DNA of 64,000 bases, taken from positions 209,841 through 273,840 of the forward strand of contig NZ_JAJGNJ010000006.1 in assembly GCF_020781835.1 (NCBI RefSeq), given 5' to 3'. The translations under genes were made by a program, and so were the position numbers. Below the pieces are notes generated by a model. The model did no database searches and had not been told where the DNA came from. It worked only from the letters and a program-made list of their open reading frames with translations. Origin of the DNA: Microbacterium testaceum. Lineage in GTDB: Bacteria; Actinomycetota; Actinomycetes; Actinomycetales; Microbacteriaceae. Below are positions 16,239-24,938 of this stretch, piece after piece. How positions within the stretch are numbered: the stretch's first letter is position 1; each line of letters starts with the position of its first letter.

Positions 16239-16274
16239 AACGGCCCCGCACTGCGTGAGCTGCACGGGGCCGTT
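16239..16274. terminator. Bidirectional hairpin terminator
   Basis: Perfect 10-bp stem AACGGCCCCG (16239-16248) with its complement at 16265-16274 and a 16-nt loop, between the stops of DUF2200 (+) and typA (-). Confidence 0.75.
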
Positions 16275-16289
16275 GTGGAGGGAGAGCCC

Positions 16290-18203
16290 TCAGGCGTTGG
16301 CATCCTGGCGCTTGGCGCGCGAGGCGGCACGGCCGCGCTCGGTCGCGTCTAGCACGACCTTGCGGATGCGCACCTTCTCGGGCGTGACCTCGACGCATTC
16401 GTCGTCGCGGGCGAACTCCAGCGACTCCTCGAGCGTGAGGAAGCGCGGCGGGGTCATCGACTCGAAGGAGTCCGACGTCGACGAGCGCATGTTCGTCAGC
16501 TTCTTCTCCTTCGTGATGTTCACGTCCATGTCGTCGGCGCGCGAGTTCTCGCCGATGACCATGCCCTCGTAGACCTCCTCGGTGGGCTGCACGAAGAAGC
16601 TCATGCGCTCCTGCAGCGCGATCATCGCGAACGGCGTCACGACGCCCTGGCGGTCGGCGACGATCGACCCGTTCTGGCGGGTCGTGATCGAACCGGCCCA
16701 GTCGTCGTAGCCGTGCGAGATGGCATTGGCGATACCGGTGCCGCGGGTGATCGTGAGGAACTCGCTCCGGAAGCCGATGAGGCCGCGCGAGGGCACGACG
16801 AACTCCATGCGGACCCAGCCGGTGCCGTGGTTGGTCATGTTGTCCATGCGCCCCTTGCGGGCGGCCATGAGCTGCGTGATCGCTCCGAGGTGCTCCTCGG
16901 GCGCGTCGATCGTCAGGTGCTCGTACGGCTCCTTGAGCTTGCCGTCCTCGCCGCGCTTGGTGACGACCTGGGGCTTGCCCACGGTGAGCTCGAAGCCCTC
17001 GCGGCGCATGTTCTCGACGAGAATGGCGAGGGCGAGCTCGCCGCGGCCCTGGACCTCCCAGGCATCCGGGCGTCCGATGTCGACGACCTTGAGCGAGACG
17101 TTGCCGATGAGCTCGCGGTCGAGGCGATCCTTGACCATGCGGGCGGTGAGCTTGTGCCCCTTGACCTTGCCCATGAGGGGCGAGGTGTTCGTTCCGATGG
17201 TCATCGAGATCGCGGGGTCGTCGACCGTGATGGCCGGCAGGGGACGCACGTCCTCGGGGTCGGCGATGGTCTCGCCGATCGTGATGTCGGGGAAGCCGGC
17301 GATCGCGACGATGTCGCCGGGACCGGCGGACTCGGCGGGGAAGCGCTCCAGCGCCTTGGTCATGAGCAGTTCGGTCACGCGAGCGTTCGAGTGCGAGCCG
17401 TCGTGACGCACCCAGGCGACCGTCTGGCCCTTCTTCAGCGTGCCGTTGAAAATGCGCAGCAGCGCGAGACGACCGAGGAAGGGGCTGGAGTCGAGGTTGG
17501 TGACCCACGCCTGCAGGGGCGCCTCGTCGTCGTACGACGGAGCCGGGACGTGCTCGAGGATCGCGCCGAACAGCGGCTCGAGGTCGTCGTTGTCGGGGAG
17601 GGAGCCGTTGTCAGGGCGGTTCAGCGACGCGGCGCCCGCACGGCCGGAAGCGTACACGACCGGGACGTCCAGCAGCGCGTCGACGTCGAGGTCGGGCACG
17701 TCGTCCACGAGGTCGGAGGCGAGACCGAGCAGCAGGTCGTGCGCCTCTTCCTCGACCTCGGCGATGCGCGCGTCGGGACGATCGGTCTTGTTGACCAGCA
17801 GGATGACGGGGAGCTTGGCCTCGAGCGCCTTGCGCAGCACGAAGCGCGTCTGCGGCAGCGGGCCCTCCGACGCGTCGACGAGCAGCACCACGCCGTCGAC
17901 CATCGACAGACCGCGCTCGACCTCACCACCGAAGTCGGCGTGACCGGGGGTGTCGATGACGTTGATCGTCACCGGCACGTCGGTGTGCGCACCGTTGTAG
18001 GTGATCGCCGTGTTCTTGGCGAGGATCGTGATGCCCTTCTCGCGCTCGAGGTCGTTCGAGTCCATCGCGCGCTCCTCGACGTGCGCGTGGTCGCCGAACG
18101 AGTTGGTCTGGCGGAGCATGGCGTCGACGAGGGTCGTCTTGCCGTGGTCGACGTGCGCGACGATCGCGACGTTTCGGAGGTCAGGACGAAGGGCGTGCGC
18201 CAT
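16290..18203 (-). CDS. typA: Translational GTPase TypA/BipA
   Basis: 637 aa. The G domain begins at about residue 14 with [11 protein letters not shown], followed by the switch [10 protein letters not shown] and NKTDRPDA; the EF-G-like domains and a TypA-specific C-terminal domain follow ([15 protein letters not shown]). It binds the ribosome and aids assembly and stress adaptation. I chose the ATG at 18203 (GGAGA 6 nt upstream) over the longer open frame; the upstream 24 codons do not look coding. It is alone in its transcript. Confidence 0.95.
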   Translation of the reverse strand: MAHALRPDLRNVAIVAHVDHGKTTLVDAMLRQTNSFGDHAHVEERAMDSNDLEREKGITILAKNTAITYNGAHTDVPVTINVIDTPGHADFGGEVERGLSMVDGVVLLVDASEGPLPQTRFVLRKALEAKLPVILLVNKTDRPDARIAEVEEEAHDLLLGLASDLVDDVPDLDVDALLDVPVVYASGRAGAASLNRPDNGSLPDNDDLEPLFGAILEHVPAPSYDDEAPLQAWVTNLDSSPFLGRLALLRIFNGTLKKGQTVAWVRHDGSHSNARVTELLMTKALERFPAESAGPGDIVAIAGFPDITIGETIADPEDVRPLPAITVDDPAISMTIGTNTSPLMGKVKGHKLTARMVKDRLDRELIGNVSLKVVDIGRPDAWEVQGRGELALAILVENMRREGFELTVGKPQVVTKRGEDGKLKEPYEHLTIDAPEEHLGAITQLMAARKGRMDNMTNHGTGWVRMEFVVPSRGLIGFRSEFLTITRGTGIANAISHGYDDWAGSITTRQNGSIVADRQGVVTPFAMIALQERMSFFVQPTEEVYEGMVIGENSRADDMDVNITKEKKLTNMRSSTSDSFESMTPPRFLTLEESLEFARDDECVEVTPEKVRIRKVVLDATERGRAASRAKRQDANA

Positions 18204-18315
18204 GGAGGGTCTCCAGGAAAATTCGGGGTGGCGCCCGGAATCGGGCCAGTTCAGTCTACCGGGCGCACGCGACACCCCCGGCAGGCGGCGTTCAGGAAGC
18301 GCGCGGGCACGCGAA

Positions 18316-18345
18316 AGGGGCGGGATCCCTCGGGATCCCGCCCCT
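18316..18345. terminator. Strong hairpin terminator of the first opp operon
   Basis: A 14-bp perfect stem (18316-18329 with 18332-18345, core GGGGCGGGATCC) with almost no loop, 8 bp past the binding-protein stop on the minus strand. It sits in a 149-bp gap that otherwise holds only the typA upstream region. Confidence 0.75.
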
Positions 18346-18352
18346 CCTGGGC

Positions 18353-20032
18353 TCAGCTATTGGCGAAGCCCACGATCGTCCAGTCGATGGTCTCGAACTG
18401 GGTGGCACCCCAGTTCACGAGACCTTCCTTGACGGCGTACACGTTGGGCAGCGGGGCGATCGGGATGATCGGGACGTACTCCCACAGCACCTTGTCGATC
18501 TCCTCCGCCGTCTGCAGACGCGCCTCGGGGTCGAGTTCGCTGTTCGCCTGCTCCCACAGATCGGCGAGTCGGTCATCGGTGATGCCGGTGAAGTTCTGCG
18601 CCGAGTCCACCGGCGAGAACAGCGACTCGGTCGACGAGATCGGGAACGCCGTACCGACCCACGAGAAGGTCACCATCTCGAAGTCGCCCGGGATGATGTA
18701 GTCGCTGAAGTAGCCGCCCACGGGAACCGAGACGAGCTCGACCGGGATGCCGAACTCGCCGAGGTCGGCCTGGATCTGCTCGGCGCGCTGGATGTTCGTC
18801 GCCGTGTCGGCGGGAACCGTGACGGTGAGCGAAAGAGCCTCTCCGTCCTTCGTCCACGAGTCGCCGTCCTTGGTGTACCCGGCGTCCTCGAGGAAGGCCG
18901 CTCCGGCCTCGGTGTCGTAGGGCAGCGCCTCGTCGGTGTAGCCATCCTGACCGGGCATGAAGACGTAGCTCCCCTGCGTGATGGGAGGGACACCGACAGG
19001 CGAGTTCGCCGTGTTGGCGATCTGCTCACGGTTCACGATGGACGCCACGGCCTTACGCACGTTGACGTCGGCGAGCGGGCCGTTGGCCGCGTTCATCGTG
19101 ATGTGGGTCCAGGTCAGACCGTTCGACGCCTGGATCTGAGCACCTTCGACGTTCTGAGCCGTCTGGTACAGATCGGCGTTCGCCGAGATGTAGAGTCCGT
19201 CGATCTCGCCGTTGCTGAAGGACGAGCCCTGCTGGTCCTGGCTCACGGCCCGGAAGACGACGGTGTCGAGCTTGGGCGTCTCGCCCCACCAGTTGGGGTT
19301 GCGCTCCAGAGTGACGATGCCGGCCGTGTTGTCGAGCGACGCGACACGGAAGGGACCCGAGGACGGCACCGCCTGCGAGGTGTACCCGGTGTTGAACGTC
19401 GTCGGGTCGCTGGCGACGCTGGCCGGAAGGATGTACAGAAGCAGCGACTGCCAGTCCGCGTAGATCGACGAGAAGGTGATGACGACGTTGAACTCGTCCT
19501 CACCCTGCTCGATGGAGGAGATCTGGTCCCATCCGCTCGTCGAGACGGGGACGTATTCCTCGTTGGAGCCGTTGTTGGCCTGCCAGGTCGCGACGTAGTC
19601 GGCCACGGTGATCGGCGTACCGTCCTCCCAGACCGCGGCGGGGTTCAGCTTGATGTCGACGACCTGCGGATCCTCGCTGGTGAGTTCGACCGACGAGGCG
19701 TAGTTCTCGTCGAGCACGGGCTCACCGGTCTCGTTGATCTTCATCGGGCCCCCGCGCATCGTGTCGGCGATGTCGTTGGTGTCCGACTCATTGCCGTCGA
19801 TGTGGAAGGTGTTCCAGTTCACGGGCATGGCGCTGACGGCCAGCGTGAGGTCGCCGCCATCCTGCACGTCGGCGGCGTCGGCGCGCGTCCACGCGGTGGA
19901 GGGCAGGGAGTTCTGCGCCTCGGGGTCTGCCGACGGTGCGGCGGTGTTGCCCGGCGCGCAGCCCGCGATCGCCAGGGCGGCGGCGCTCAGCAGCGCGAGC
20001 GCGCCGAGAGCCTTCGCTTTGCGGATCTTCAT
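18353..20032 (-). CDS. Oligopeptide ABC transporter binding lipoprotein, SBP family 5 (system 1)
   Basis: 559 aa. A signal peptide ends in the lipobox AIAGC with Cys25, so the protein is anchored on the outer face of the membrane. The SBP_bac_5 signature region is near residue 110 (EDPQVVDIKLNPAAVWEDGTP). It captures peptides or related ligands for the permeases. AGAGGA lies 8 nt before the ATG. It is the last gene of the operon (oppB-oppC-fused ATPase-binding protein), the reverse of the usual order. Ligand is not predictable from sequence. Confidence 0.9.
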   Translation of the reverse strand: MKIRKAKALGALALLSAAALAIAGCAPGNTAAPSADPEAQNSLPSTAWTRADAADVQDGGDLTLAVSAMPVNWNTFHIDGNESDTNDIADTMRGGPMKINETGEPVLDENYASSVELTSEDPQVVDIKLNPAAVWEDGTPITVADYVATWQANNGSNEEYVPVSTSGWDQISSIEQGEDEFNVVITFSSIYADWQSLLLYILPASVASDPTTFNTGYTSQAVPSSGPFRVASLDNTAGIVTLERNPNWWGETPKLDTVVFRAVSQDQQGSSFSNGEIDGLYISANADLYQTAQNVEGAQIQASNGLTWTHITMNAANGPLADVNVRKAVASIVNREQIANTANSPVGVPPITQGSYVFMPGQDGYTDEALPYDTEAGAAFLEDAGYTKDGDSWTKDGEALSLTVTVPADTATNIQRAEQIQADLGEFGIPVELVSVPVGGYFSDYIIPGDFEMVTFSWVGTAFPISSTESLFSPVDSAQNFTGITDDRLADLWEQANSELDPEARLQTAEEIDKVLWEYVPIIPIAPLPNVYAVKEGLVNWGATQFETIDWTIVGFANS

Positions 20033-20045
20033 GTGATCAGTCCTC

Positions 20046-22229
20046 TCATTGGTGATCAGGGAGGGCCCCCGGCGACGTGGTGCCATCGGTCGGGGACCTG
20101 GGGGGGAATTCGGCCGACGCCGTCACCAGGACGAGGTCGGACCGTTCGGCGTAGTGACACGCCACCCGAGAACGCGCCGAGGGGCGCAGACCCGGGTCGT
20201 CGGAGTCGCACCGGCGCCGGTCGGCGTCGGGCAGCAGTCGGTACAGCGGGCACCGCGTGCGGAAACGGCATCCCGAGATCTCCTGCGTCGGGCTCGGCAG
20301 ATCGCCGTCGAGCAGGATGCGGGTGCGCGATCGCTCGATGCGCGGATCGGGGATCGGCGCCGCCGAGATCAACGCCTTCGTGTACGGATGCCGCGGGTCG
20401 TCGAAGACCGCGTCGACCGGGCCCTGCTCGACGATGCGGCCGAGGTACATGACCGACACGTCGTCCGCGATCTGACGTACGACAGCGAGGTCGTGCGCCA
20501 CGAAGAGGAACGACAGCCCGAGGCGCTCCTTCAGGTCTTCCAGGAGGTTGATGACGCCGGCCTGGATCGAGACGTCCAGCGCCGAGACCGGCTCGTCCAG
20601 CACGACCACGGCCGGGTCGGTCGCCAGCGCGCGGGCGATGCCGATGCGTTGGCGCTGACCACCCGAGAACTCGTGCGGATACCGGTCGGACATCGCGGGA
20701 TCGAGCCCCACGAGCTCGAGCAGCTCCGTCACCTTGCGGTCTCGCTCCGCCCGCGAGACGCCCTGCACGAGAAGGGGCTCGGTGATGACCTCACCGACCG
20801 GGAGGCGCGGATCGATCGCGCCCATCGGGTCTTGGAACACGATCTGGATGTCCTTGCGCAGGGTCGCCTTGTCGCGGCGCCCCACCGAACCCACGTCCGT
20901 GCCGTTGATGCGGATCGTCCCCTGCTGGGGCGCGACCATCTCCATGATCTCGAGGATCGTGGTGGTCTTCCCGCACCCGGACTCCCCCACCAGGCCCATG
21001 GTGCGGCCCGGCTGGATCGAGAACGAAATCCCGTCGACCGCGCGAACCGTGCCGATCCGCCGCGGGAAGACCGCCCCCTTCATCAGCGGGAAATGCTTGA
21101 CGAGATCGGTGACCTCGACGGCCGGCGTGACGTCCGGACGCAGCGGCGGGATCGCCCCCAGCGCCTCGGGGCGCGGGAAGATGTCGGGCCGCGGCAGCGC
21201 ACCCGAGGCGACCTCGTCGGCGCGAATGCAGGCGGACACATGGTCGGGCATGACGCCGTGGGCGACCAGCTCGGGCTCCACCTCACGGCAGGCGTCGATC
21301 GCGATCGGGCACCGTGCGGCGAAGGGGCACCCCTGCGGCAGGTCGGCGAGGGACGGCGGTCGCCCCTCCAGAGGGACCAGGCGCTGGGTGCCGGCCGTCT
21401 GCATGTTCGGCACGGAACGCAGCAGCCCGACCGTGTACGGCATGTGCGGATCGTGGAAGATCTCGTCGACGGAGCCCCTCTCGACGAGCTTGCCCGCGTA
21501 CATGACCGCCACGCGATCGGCGTGGCCGGCGACGACGCCGAGGTCGTGGGTGATCAGCACGACGGCCGCGCCGGTGACCTCGCGCGCCTTCTGCAGCACC
21601 TCGAGGATCTGCGCCTGGATGGTCACATCGAGAGCGGTCGTGGGTTCATCCGCGATGATCACGCGCGGGTCGTTCGCGATCGCCATCGCGATCATCGCGC
21701 GCTGGCGCATGCCACCGGAGAACTCGTGCGGGTACGCCCGCGCTCGGCGCTCGGCATCCGGGATGCCGACGAGCTTGAGCAGCTCGACCGAGCGGGCGTG
21801 GGCGCCCTGTGCCGACAGCGAGCGGTCGTGCAGCCGCAGCCCCTCCGAGATCTGGTCCCCCACGGTGTAGACCGGGGTCAGGGCCGACAGCGGGTCCTGG
21901 AACACCATGGCGAGCTCGGCGCCACGGATCTTCGACAGCTGGGCGTCGCTCATCGACAGCAGCGACCGGCCGTCGTAGACGATGTCACCCTCGACGCGGG
22001 CGTTCGAGGGCAGCAGCCCCATGACCGCGAGCGACGACACCGACTTTCCGGACCCCGACTCGCCTACGATGCCGAGGAACTCGCCCTCGTGCACGTCGTA
22101 GGAGATTCCGCGGACGGCGCGCACGGCATTGCCCTCGCGCTGCGGGAACGTGACGCTGAGGTCGCGCACCGACAGCAGGGGCGAACGCCCGGTCGGCGAC
22201 GAGAGGGTGGCGGAACGGGGATCAGTCAC
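20046..22229 (-). CDS. Fused two-domain peptide ABC transporter ATPase (OppD-OppF type, system 1)
   Basis: 727 aa with two complete nucleotide-binding domains. Each has GESGSGKS or GESGCGKT, an FSGGMRQR or FSGGQRQR signature and a DEP Walker B. Each domain ends with the oligopeptide-type C-terminal Cys region (CPFAARCPIAIDAC and CRFRTRCPLYRLLPD). In most bacteria OppD and OppF are separate; here they are joined by a linker of about 50 residues. The GTG at 22229 overlaps the permease stop by 8 bp. The frame is open a further 80 codons upstream, inside the permease, and I reject that longer start. Confidence 0.92.
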   Translation of the reverse strand: MTDPRSATLSSPTGRSPLLSVRDLSVTFPQREGNAVRAVRGISYDVHEGEFLGIVGESGSGKSVSSLAVMGLLPSNARVEGDIVYDGRSLLSMSDAQLSKIRGAELAMVFQDPLSALTPVYTVGDQISEGLRLHDRSLSAQGAHARSVELLKLVGIPDAERRARAYPHEFSGGMRQRAMIAMAIANDPRVIIADEPTTALDVTIQAQILEVLQKAREVTGAAVVLITHDLGVVAGHADRVAVMYAGKLVERGSVDEIFHDPHMPYTVGLLRSVPNMQTAGTQRLVPLEGRPPSLADLPQGCPFAARCPIAIDACREVEPELVAHGVMPDHVSACIRADEVASGALPRPDIFPRPEALGAIPPLRPDVTPAVEVTDLVKHFPLMKGAVFPRRIGTVRAVDGISFSIQPGRTMGLVGESGCGKTTTILEIMEMVAPQQGTIRINGTDVGSVGRRDKATLRKDIQIVFQDPMGAIDPRLPVGEVITEPLLVQGVSRAERDRKVTELLELVGLDPAMSDRYPHEFSGGQRQRIGIARALATDPAVVVLDEPVSALDVSIQAGVINLLEDLKERLGLSFLFVAHDLAVVRQIADDVSVMYLGRIVEQGPVDAVFDDPRHPYTKALISAAPIPDPRIERSRTRILLDGDLPSPTQEISGCRFRTRCPLYRLLPDADRRRCDSDDPGLRPSARSRVACHYAERSDLVLVTASAEFPPRSPTDGTTSPGALPDHQ

Positions 22230-23145
22230 GGTTCGCTCCGGACGTGGGGTCGATGGCGTCGCGCAGGGCGTCGCCGATGAGGCTGATGGCCAGCAGCAGC
22301 ACGATGAGCACGCCCGCGGGATACACGAACAGCCAGGGCCGGGTGACGGCGGCCGACGTCCCCGCGGCCAGCAGCGTGCCGAGCGAGACATCGGGCGGCT
22401 GCACGCCGAATCCGAAGTAGCTGAGCGAGGTCTCGGCCATGATGGCCGCGACGATGCCGAGGGTCGCATCGATGATCAGCAGCGAGGCGATGTTCGGGAT
22501 GATGTGGCGCCCGAGGATCTTGCGCGTGGGCATCCCCATGTAGCGCGCGGCGCGCACGAAGTCTCGGTTGCGCAGCGACCGGGTCTGATTGCGCACCACC
22601 TGCGCGAGGATCATCCAGCTGAAGGCGGCGAGGAAGAAGGTCAGCGCCAGCCACGACAGCCCGCGCGTCAGCGGGCTCAACAGCACGAGGATGAAGAACG
22701 ACGGGATGACCAGCAGCAGGTGGATGAGCCAGCCGATCACGGCGTCGACCTTGCCGCCGAGGTAACCGGCGACCGACCCCACCGCGGCGGCGATGAGCGT
22801 CGCGCCGATCCCGGCGAGGGCGCCGATGATGAGGGACTTCTGCAGCCCGACGAGGGTCTGGGCGTAGATGTCCTGACCGATGCCGTTGGTGCCGAACCAG
22901 TGCAGCTGGGTCGGTCCGAGCCCGACATTGAGGAAGTCGCGTTCGCTGGGCCCGTACGGGTAGAGCAGCGGACCGATGAAGGCCCACAGGACGATGAAGG
23001 CGAGGATGCCACCACCGACCCAGAACCGCGGCATCTTGCGCAACCGCGCGCGCACGAGCGCTCCGCGCGAGAGCGGCTTGCGATCACGGGTCACCGGGCT
23101 GACGGCATCCAGGGTGCCGTCGATCGCCTCCTCCTGCATCGTCAT
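22222..23145 (-). CDS. Peptide ABC transporter permease, OppC type (system 1)
   Basis: 307 aa, with the long cytoplasmic N-terminus and first helix (WVGGGILAFIVLWAFIGPLLY) typical of OppC, then five more helices and the EAA loop region (RYMGMPTRKILGRHIIPNI) that contacts the ATPase. It starts 1 bp after the oppB stop. An ATG two codons further downstream (23139) is an alternative start. With OppB it forms the membrane channel. Confidence 0.9.
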   Translation of the reverse strand: MTMQEEAIDGTLDAVSPVTRDRKPLSRGALVRARLRKMPRFWVGGGILAFIVLWAFIGPLLYPYGPSERDFLNVGLGPTQLHWFGTNGIGQDIYAQTLVGLQKSLIIGALAGIGATLIAAAVGSVAGYLGGKVDAVIGWLIHLLLVIPSFFILVLLSPLTRGLSWLALTFFLAAFSWMILAQVVRNQTRSLRNRDFVRAARYMGMPTRKILGRHIIPNIASLLIIDATLGIVAAIMAETSLSYFGFGVQPPDVSLGTLLAAGTSAAVTRPWLFVYPAGVLIVLLLAISLIGDALRDAIDPTSGANRD

Positions 23146-23146
23146 G

Positions 23147-24127
23147 TCAGCTCCTCACTCTCGGGTCGAGTGCGGCGTACAGCACCTCGGACAGGGTCGA
23201 CGACAGCAACACCAGCACGGCGACGAACAGTGTCGAACCGGCCACGGCGTTGATGTCCTGCTGCGTCACGGCGTTGAGCTGGAACTGCCCCATCCCCCGC
23301 CACGAGAACACGATCTCGAGCATCGTCGAGCCGGCGATCAACGTGCCGAAGCTGTAGGCGAAGAACGTCGACATCGGGATGAGAGCGATGCGCACTCCAT
23401 GGCGGAACAGCGCCTGCGTACGGGGCAGCCCCTTCGCCCGGGCGGTGCGGATGTAGTCGGCACCCAGCACGTCGAGCATCATGCTGCGCTGGTACCGCGA
23501 GTACGACGCCGCGCTGATGAGGACGAGCGCGAGCGTCGGCAAGAGCAGGTGAACCGCGCGGTCGGCCACGACCGGCCAGAACCCTTCGACACCGGCGGTG
23601 TACTCCCCGGTGAAGCGGATGACCTGGGTGCCGACCGCATTGTTGAAGCCTGTTGCGGCGATCATGAGCAGGACGCCGATGACGAAGGTCGGGGTGGCGA
23701 AGACGAGGTACGACGCGTAGGTCGTGACCTGGTCGCTGGCCCGGTACTGCCGCACCGCGCCCCACACTCCCACGAGCACGCCCACGACGGCGCCGATCAG
23801 CGAGCCGATGAGCAGCAGACGCAGGCTCGTCCCGGCGCGGGCGGCGATCTCGGCCGTCACCTGCTGTCCGCCGATCGTCGTGCCCAGCGAGAACTGCGTG
23901 AACAGGTTCACCAACCAGTTCCACAGGCGGACGATGATCGGCACATCGGGATTCGCGCCGAGGGCGTTCAGGCTCGCTTCGATCGATTCCTGAGGCGGGC
24001 GGGGGTTCATGCCGTAGAAGCGGTCCTGCGGACGCAGGAGCGCGCTCCCGAGCACGTAGGCCAAGCAGGTCGCCAGAAGGCTCAGCACGGCGTAGTTGAG
24101 AAAACGCCGCAGGACGTACAGCGTCAT
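23147..24127 (-). CDS. Peptide ABC transporter permease, OppB type (system 1)
   Basis: 326 aa with six helices; an N-terminal helix (FLNYAVLSLLATCLAYVLGSALL) and the EAA loop (RTARAKGLPRTQALFRHGVR) mark it as OppB. A long insertion between helices 1 and 2 (RPQDRFYGMNPRPPQESIEA) replaces the usual short loop. It has no good Shine-Dalgarno sequence; the ATG overlaps the TGA of a 15-codon leader ORF that does have one, so translation is probably coupled. First structural gene of the operon. Confidence 0.9.
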   Translation of the reverse strand: MTLYVLRRFLNYAVLSLLATCLAYVLGSALLRPQDRFYGMNPRPPQESIEASLNALGANPDVPIIVRLWNWLVNLFTQFSLGTTIGGQQVTAEIAARAGTSLRLLLIGSLIGAVVGVLVGVWGAVRQYRASDQVTTYASYLVFATPTFVIGVLLMIAATGFNNAVGTQVIRFTGEYTAGVEGFWPVVADRAVHLLLPTLALVLISAASYSRYQRSMMLDVLGADYIRTARAKGLPRTQALFRHGVRIALIPMSTFFAYSFGTLIAGSTMLEIVFSWRGMGQFQLNAVTQQDINAVAGSTLFVAVLVLLSSTLSEVLYAALDPRVRS

Positions 24128-24171
24128 GACGCGCGCGAGCCCGTCCGGAACGCTGGGCGGATGTGCATCAT
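24124..24171 (-). CDS. Possible 15-residue leader peptide coupled to oppB
   Basis: ATG at 24171 opens MMHIRPAFRTGSRAS and stops in an ATGA overlap with oppB. AGAGGA lies 7 nt upstream, a better ribosome site than any near the oppB start. A second ATG at 24168 is possible. The codons show no run of a single amino acid, so this does not look like a classic attenuator; coupling of oppB to ribosomes delivered here is the simpler role. It may also be chance. Confidence 0.4.
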   Translation of the reverse strand: MMHIRPAFRTGSRAS

Positions 24172-24234
24172 GGGGGGATCCTCTCGCCTTCGAGACCCCC
24201 GCCGATCAGTGCACCCGACGTGGGATCTCGATCG

Positions 24235-24299
24235 ACCCTACGTCGCCGTTCTCGTGAGGAAGGTGCCGGGGGACCACACTTTTCACGACCGTAACAAAG
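24235..24299 (-). promoter_or_regulatory. Candidate promoter and shared activator-like motif, opp system 1
   Basis: On the minus strand CTTTGTTACGGTCGTG (24284-24299) stands 59 nt before TAGGGT (24235-24240), a plausible -10 hexamer, about 110 nt upstream of the oppB start. A near-identical motif sits upstream of the second opp operon with the same TAGGGT, 48 nt away. No good -35 is seen, which would fit activator dependence. Confidence 0.4.
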
Positions 24300-24318
24300 C
24301 GATGACATAGCGCTTTGT
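24294..24318. other. Inverted repeat ACAAAGCG...CGCTTTGT
   Basis: Perfect 8-bp arms with a 9-nt spacer, 33 bp past the stop of the PH-domain gene and overlapping the opp system 1 motif. It may be the terminator of the second opp operon or an operator. The region from 24128 to 24350 holds only these elements and the leader ORF. Confidence 0.5.
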
Positions 24319-24350
24319 CACCGAGAGCTCCGAGAAGCGCAGCATCGCGC

Positions 24351-24938
24351 TCAACGAAGTACTCCCGAAATGAACAAAGAGATAGTAACCCACACGATCA
24401 GGACCGCCAGGGAAATGAGGGACGGAACGTCCCATGCGCGTTTCACCGCGCCCGCGGGGGCTGTGTCGCGCGCCGACTCCCAGGCCTCCCGGATGAGCAG
24501 GAGGTCGCGGATGGCCGGCGGTTCGCGACGCCCGCGGTCGTCGTCGCGGCGCAGGGGCGGACGCCCCGGGCGACCGGCCACGGGTCCGCCGTAGGCCCGG
24601 GAGACGCGAGGCTCGTCGGTGCGCACCTCGAGCTGCCAGCGCATGTCGATGTCCACGACGCGCGGCCACGGGATGTCGGCGATCCGCAGGGGGTTGTGGA
24701 TCCGGATGCCGTCCGCATCGACGCGCACGTGCGGCGCGAACAGGAGCGCGTATACGCCCCACAGGGCCAGGAGCAGCCACGGGGCGATGAGGAGCATCTC
24801 CCCCACTCCCGCGCGGAGGGCGGCGTCCACCAGCAGCACCGCGGCCAGGACGGCGCCGAGCGCCAGCGCGAACACGGCCGAGGGGGCGCGGAACACCCGT
24901 GGGTGCCCCGCGCCCCGGAAGCGCTCGTCTCGCGTCAC
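24351..24938 (-). CDS. Membrane protein with a bacterial PH-like domain
   Basis: 195 aa. Two N-terminal helices (about residues 22-42 and 48-70) are followed by a short beta-rich PH-like domain (about 70-135, PHVRVDADGIRIHNPLRIADIPW and VVDIDMRWQLEV), the bPH_6 layout, and a final membrane helix at 178-194. The GTG overlaps the fused-ATPase stop by 4 bp, so it is the last gene of opp operon 2. Such proteins are often found near unrelated genes, so a role in peptide transport is not implied. Function unknown. Confidence 0.75.
   Translation of the reverse strand: MTRDERFRGAGHPRVFRAPSAVFALALGAVLAAVLLVDAALRAGVGEMLLIAPWLLLALWGVYALLFAPHVRVDADGIRIHNPLRIADIPWPRVVDIDMRWQLEVRTDEPRVSRAYGGPVAGRPGRPPLRRDDDRGRREPPAIRDLLLIREAWESARDTAPAGAVKRAWDVPSLISLAVLIVWVTISLFISGVLR

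Noticed and set aside
22230..22469. 80-codon N-terminal extension of the system 1 fused ATPase
   Set aside because: It lies entirely within the OppC-type gene, has no ABC similarity, and the GTG at 22229 directly precedes the first ATPase domain.
24294..24318. Reading the ACAAAGCG repeat as a certain operator
   Set aside because: It is equally well placed as the terminator of the PH-domain gene, so I list it only as an inverted repeat.
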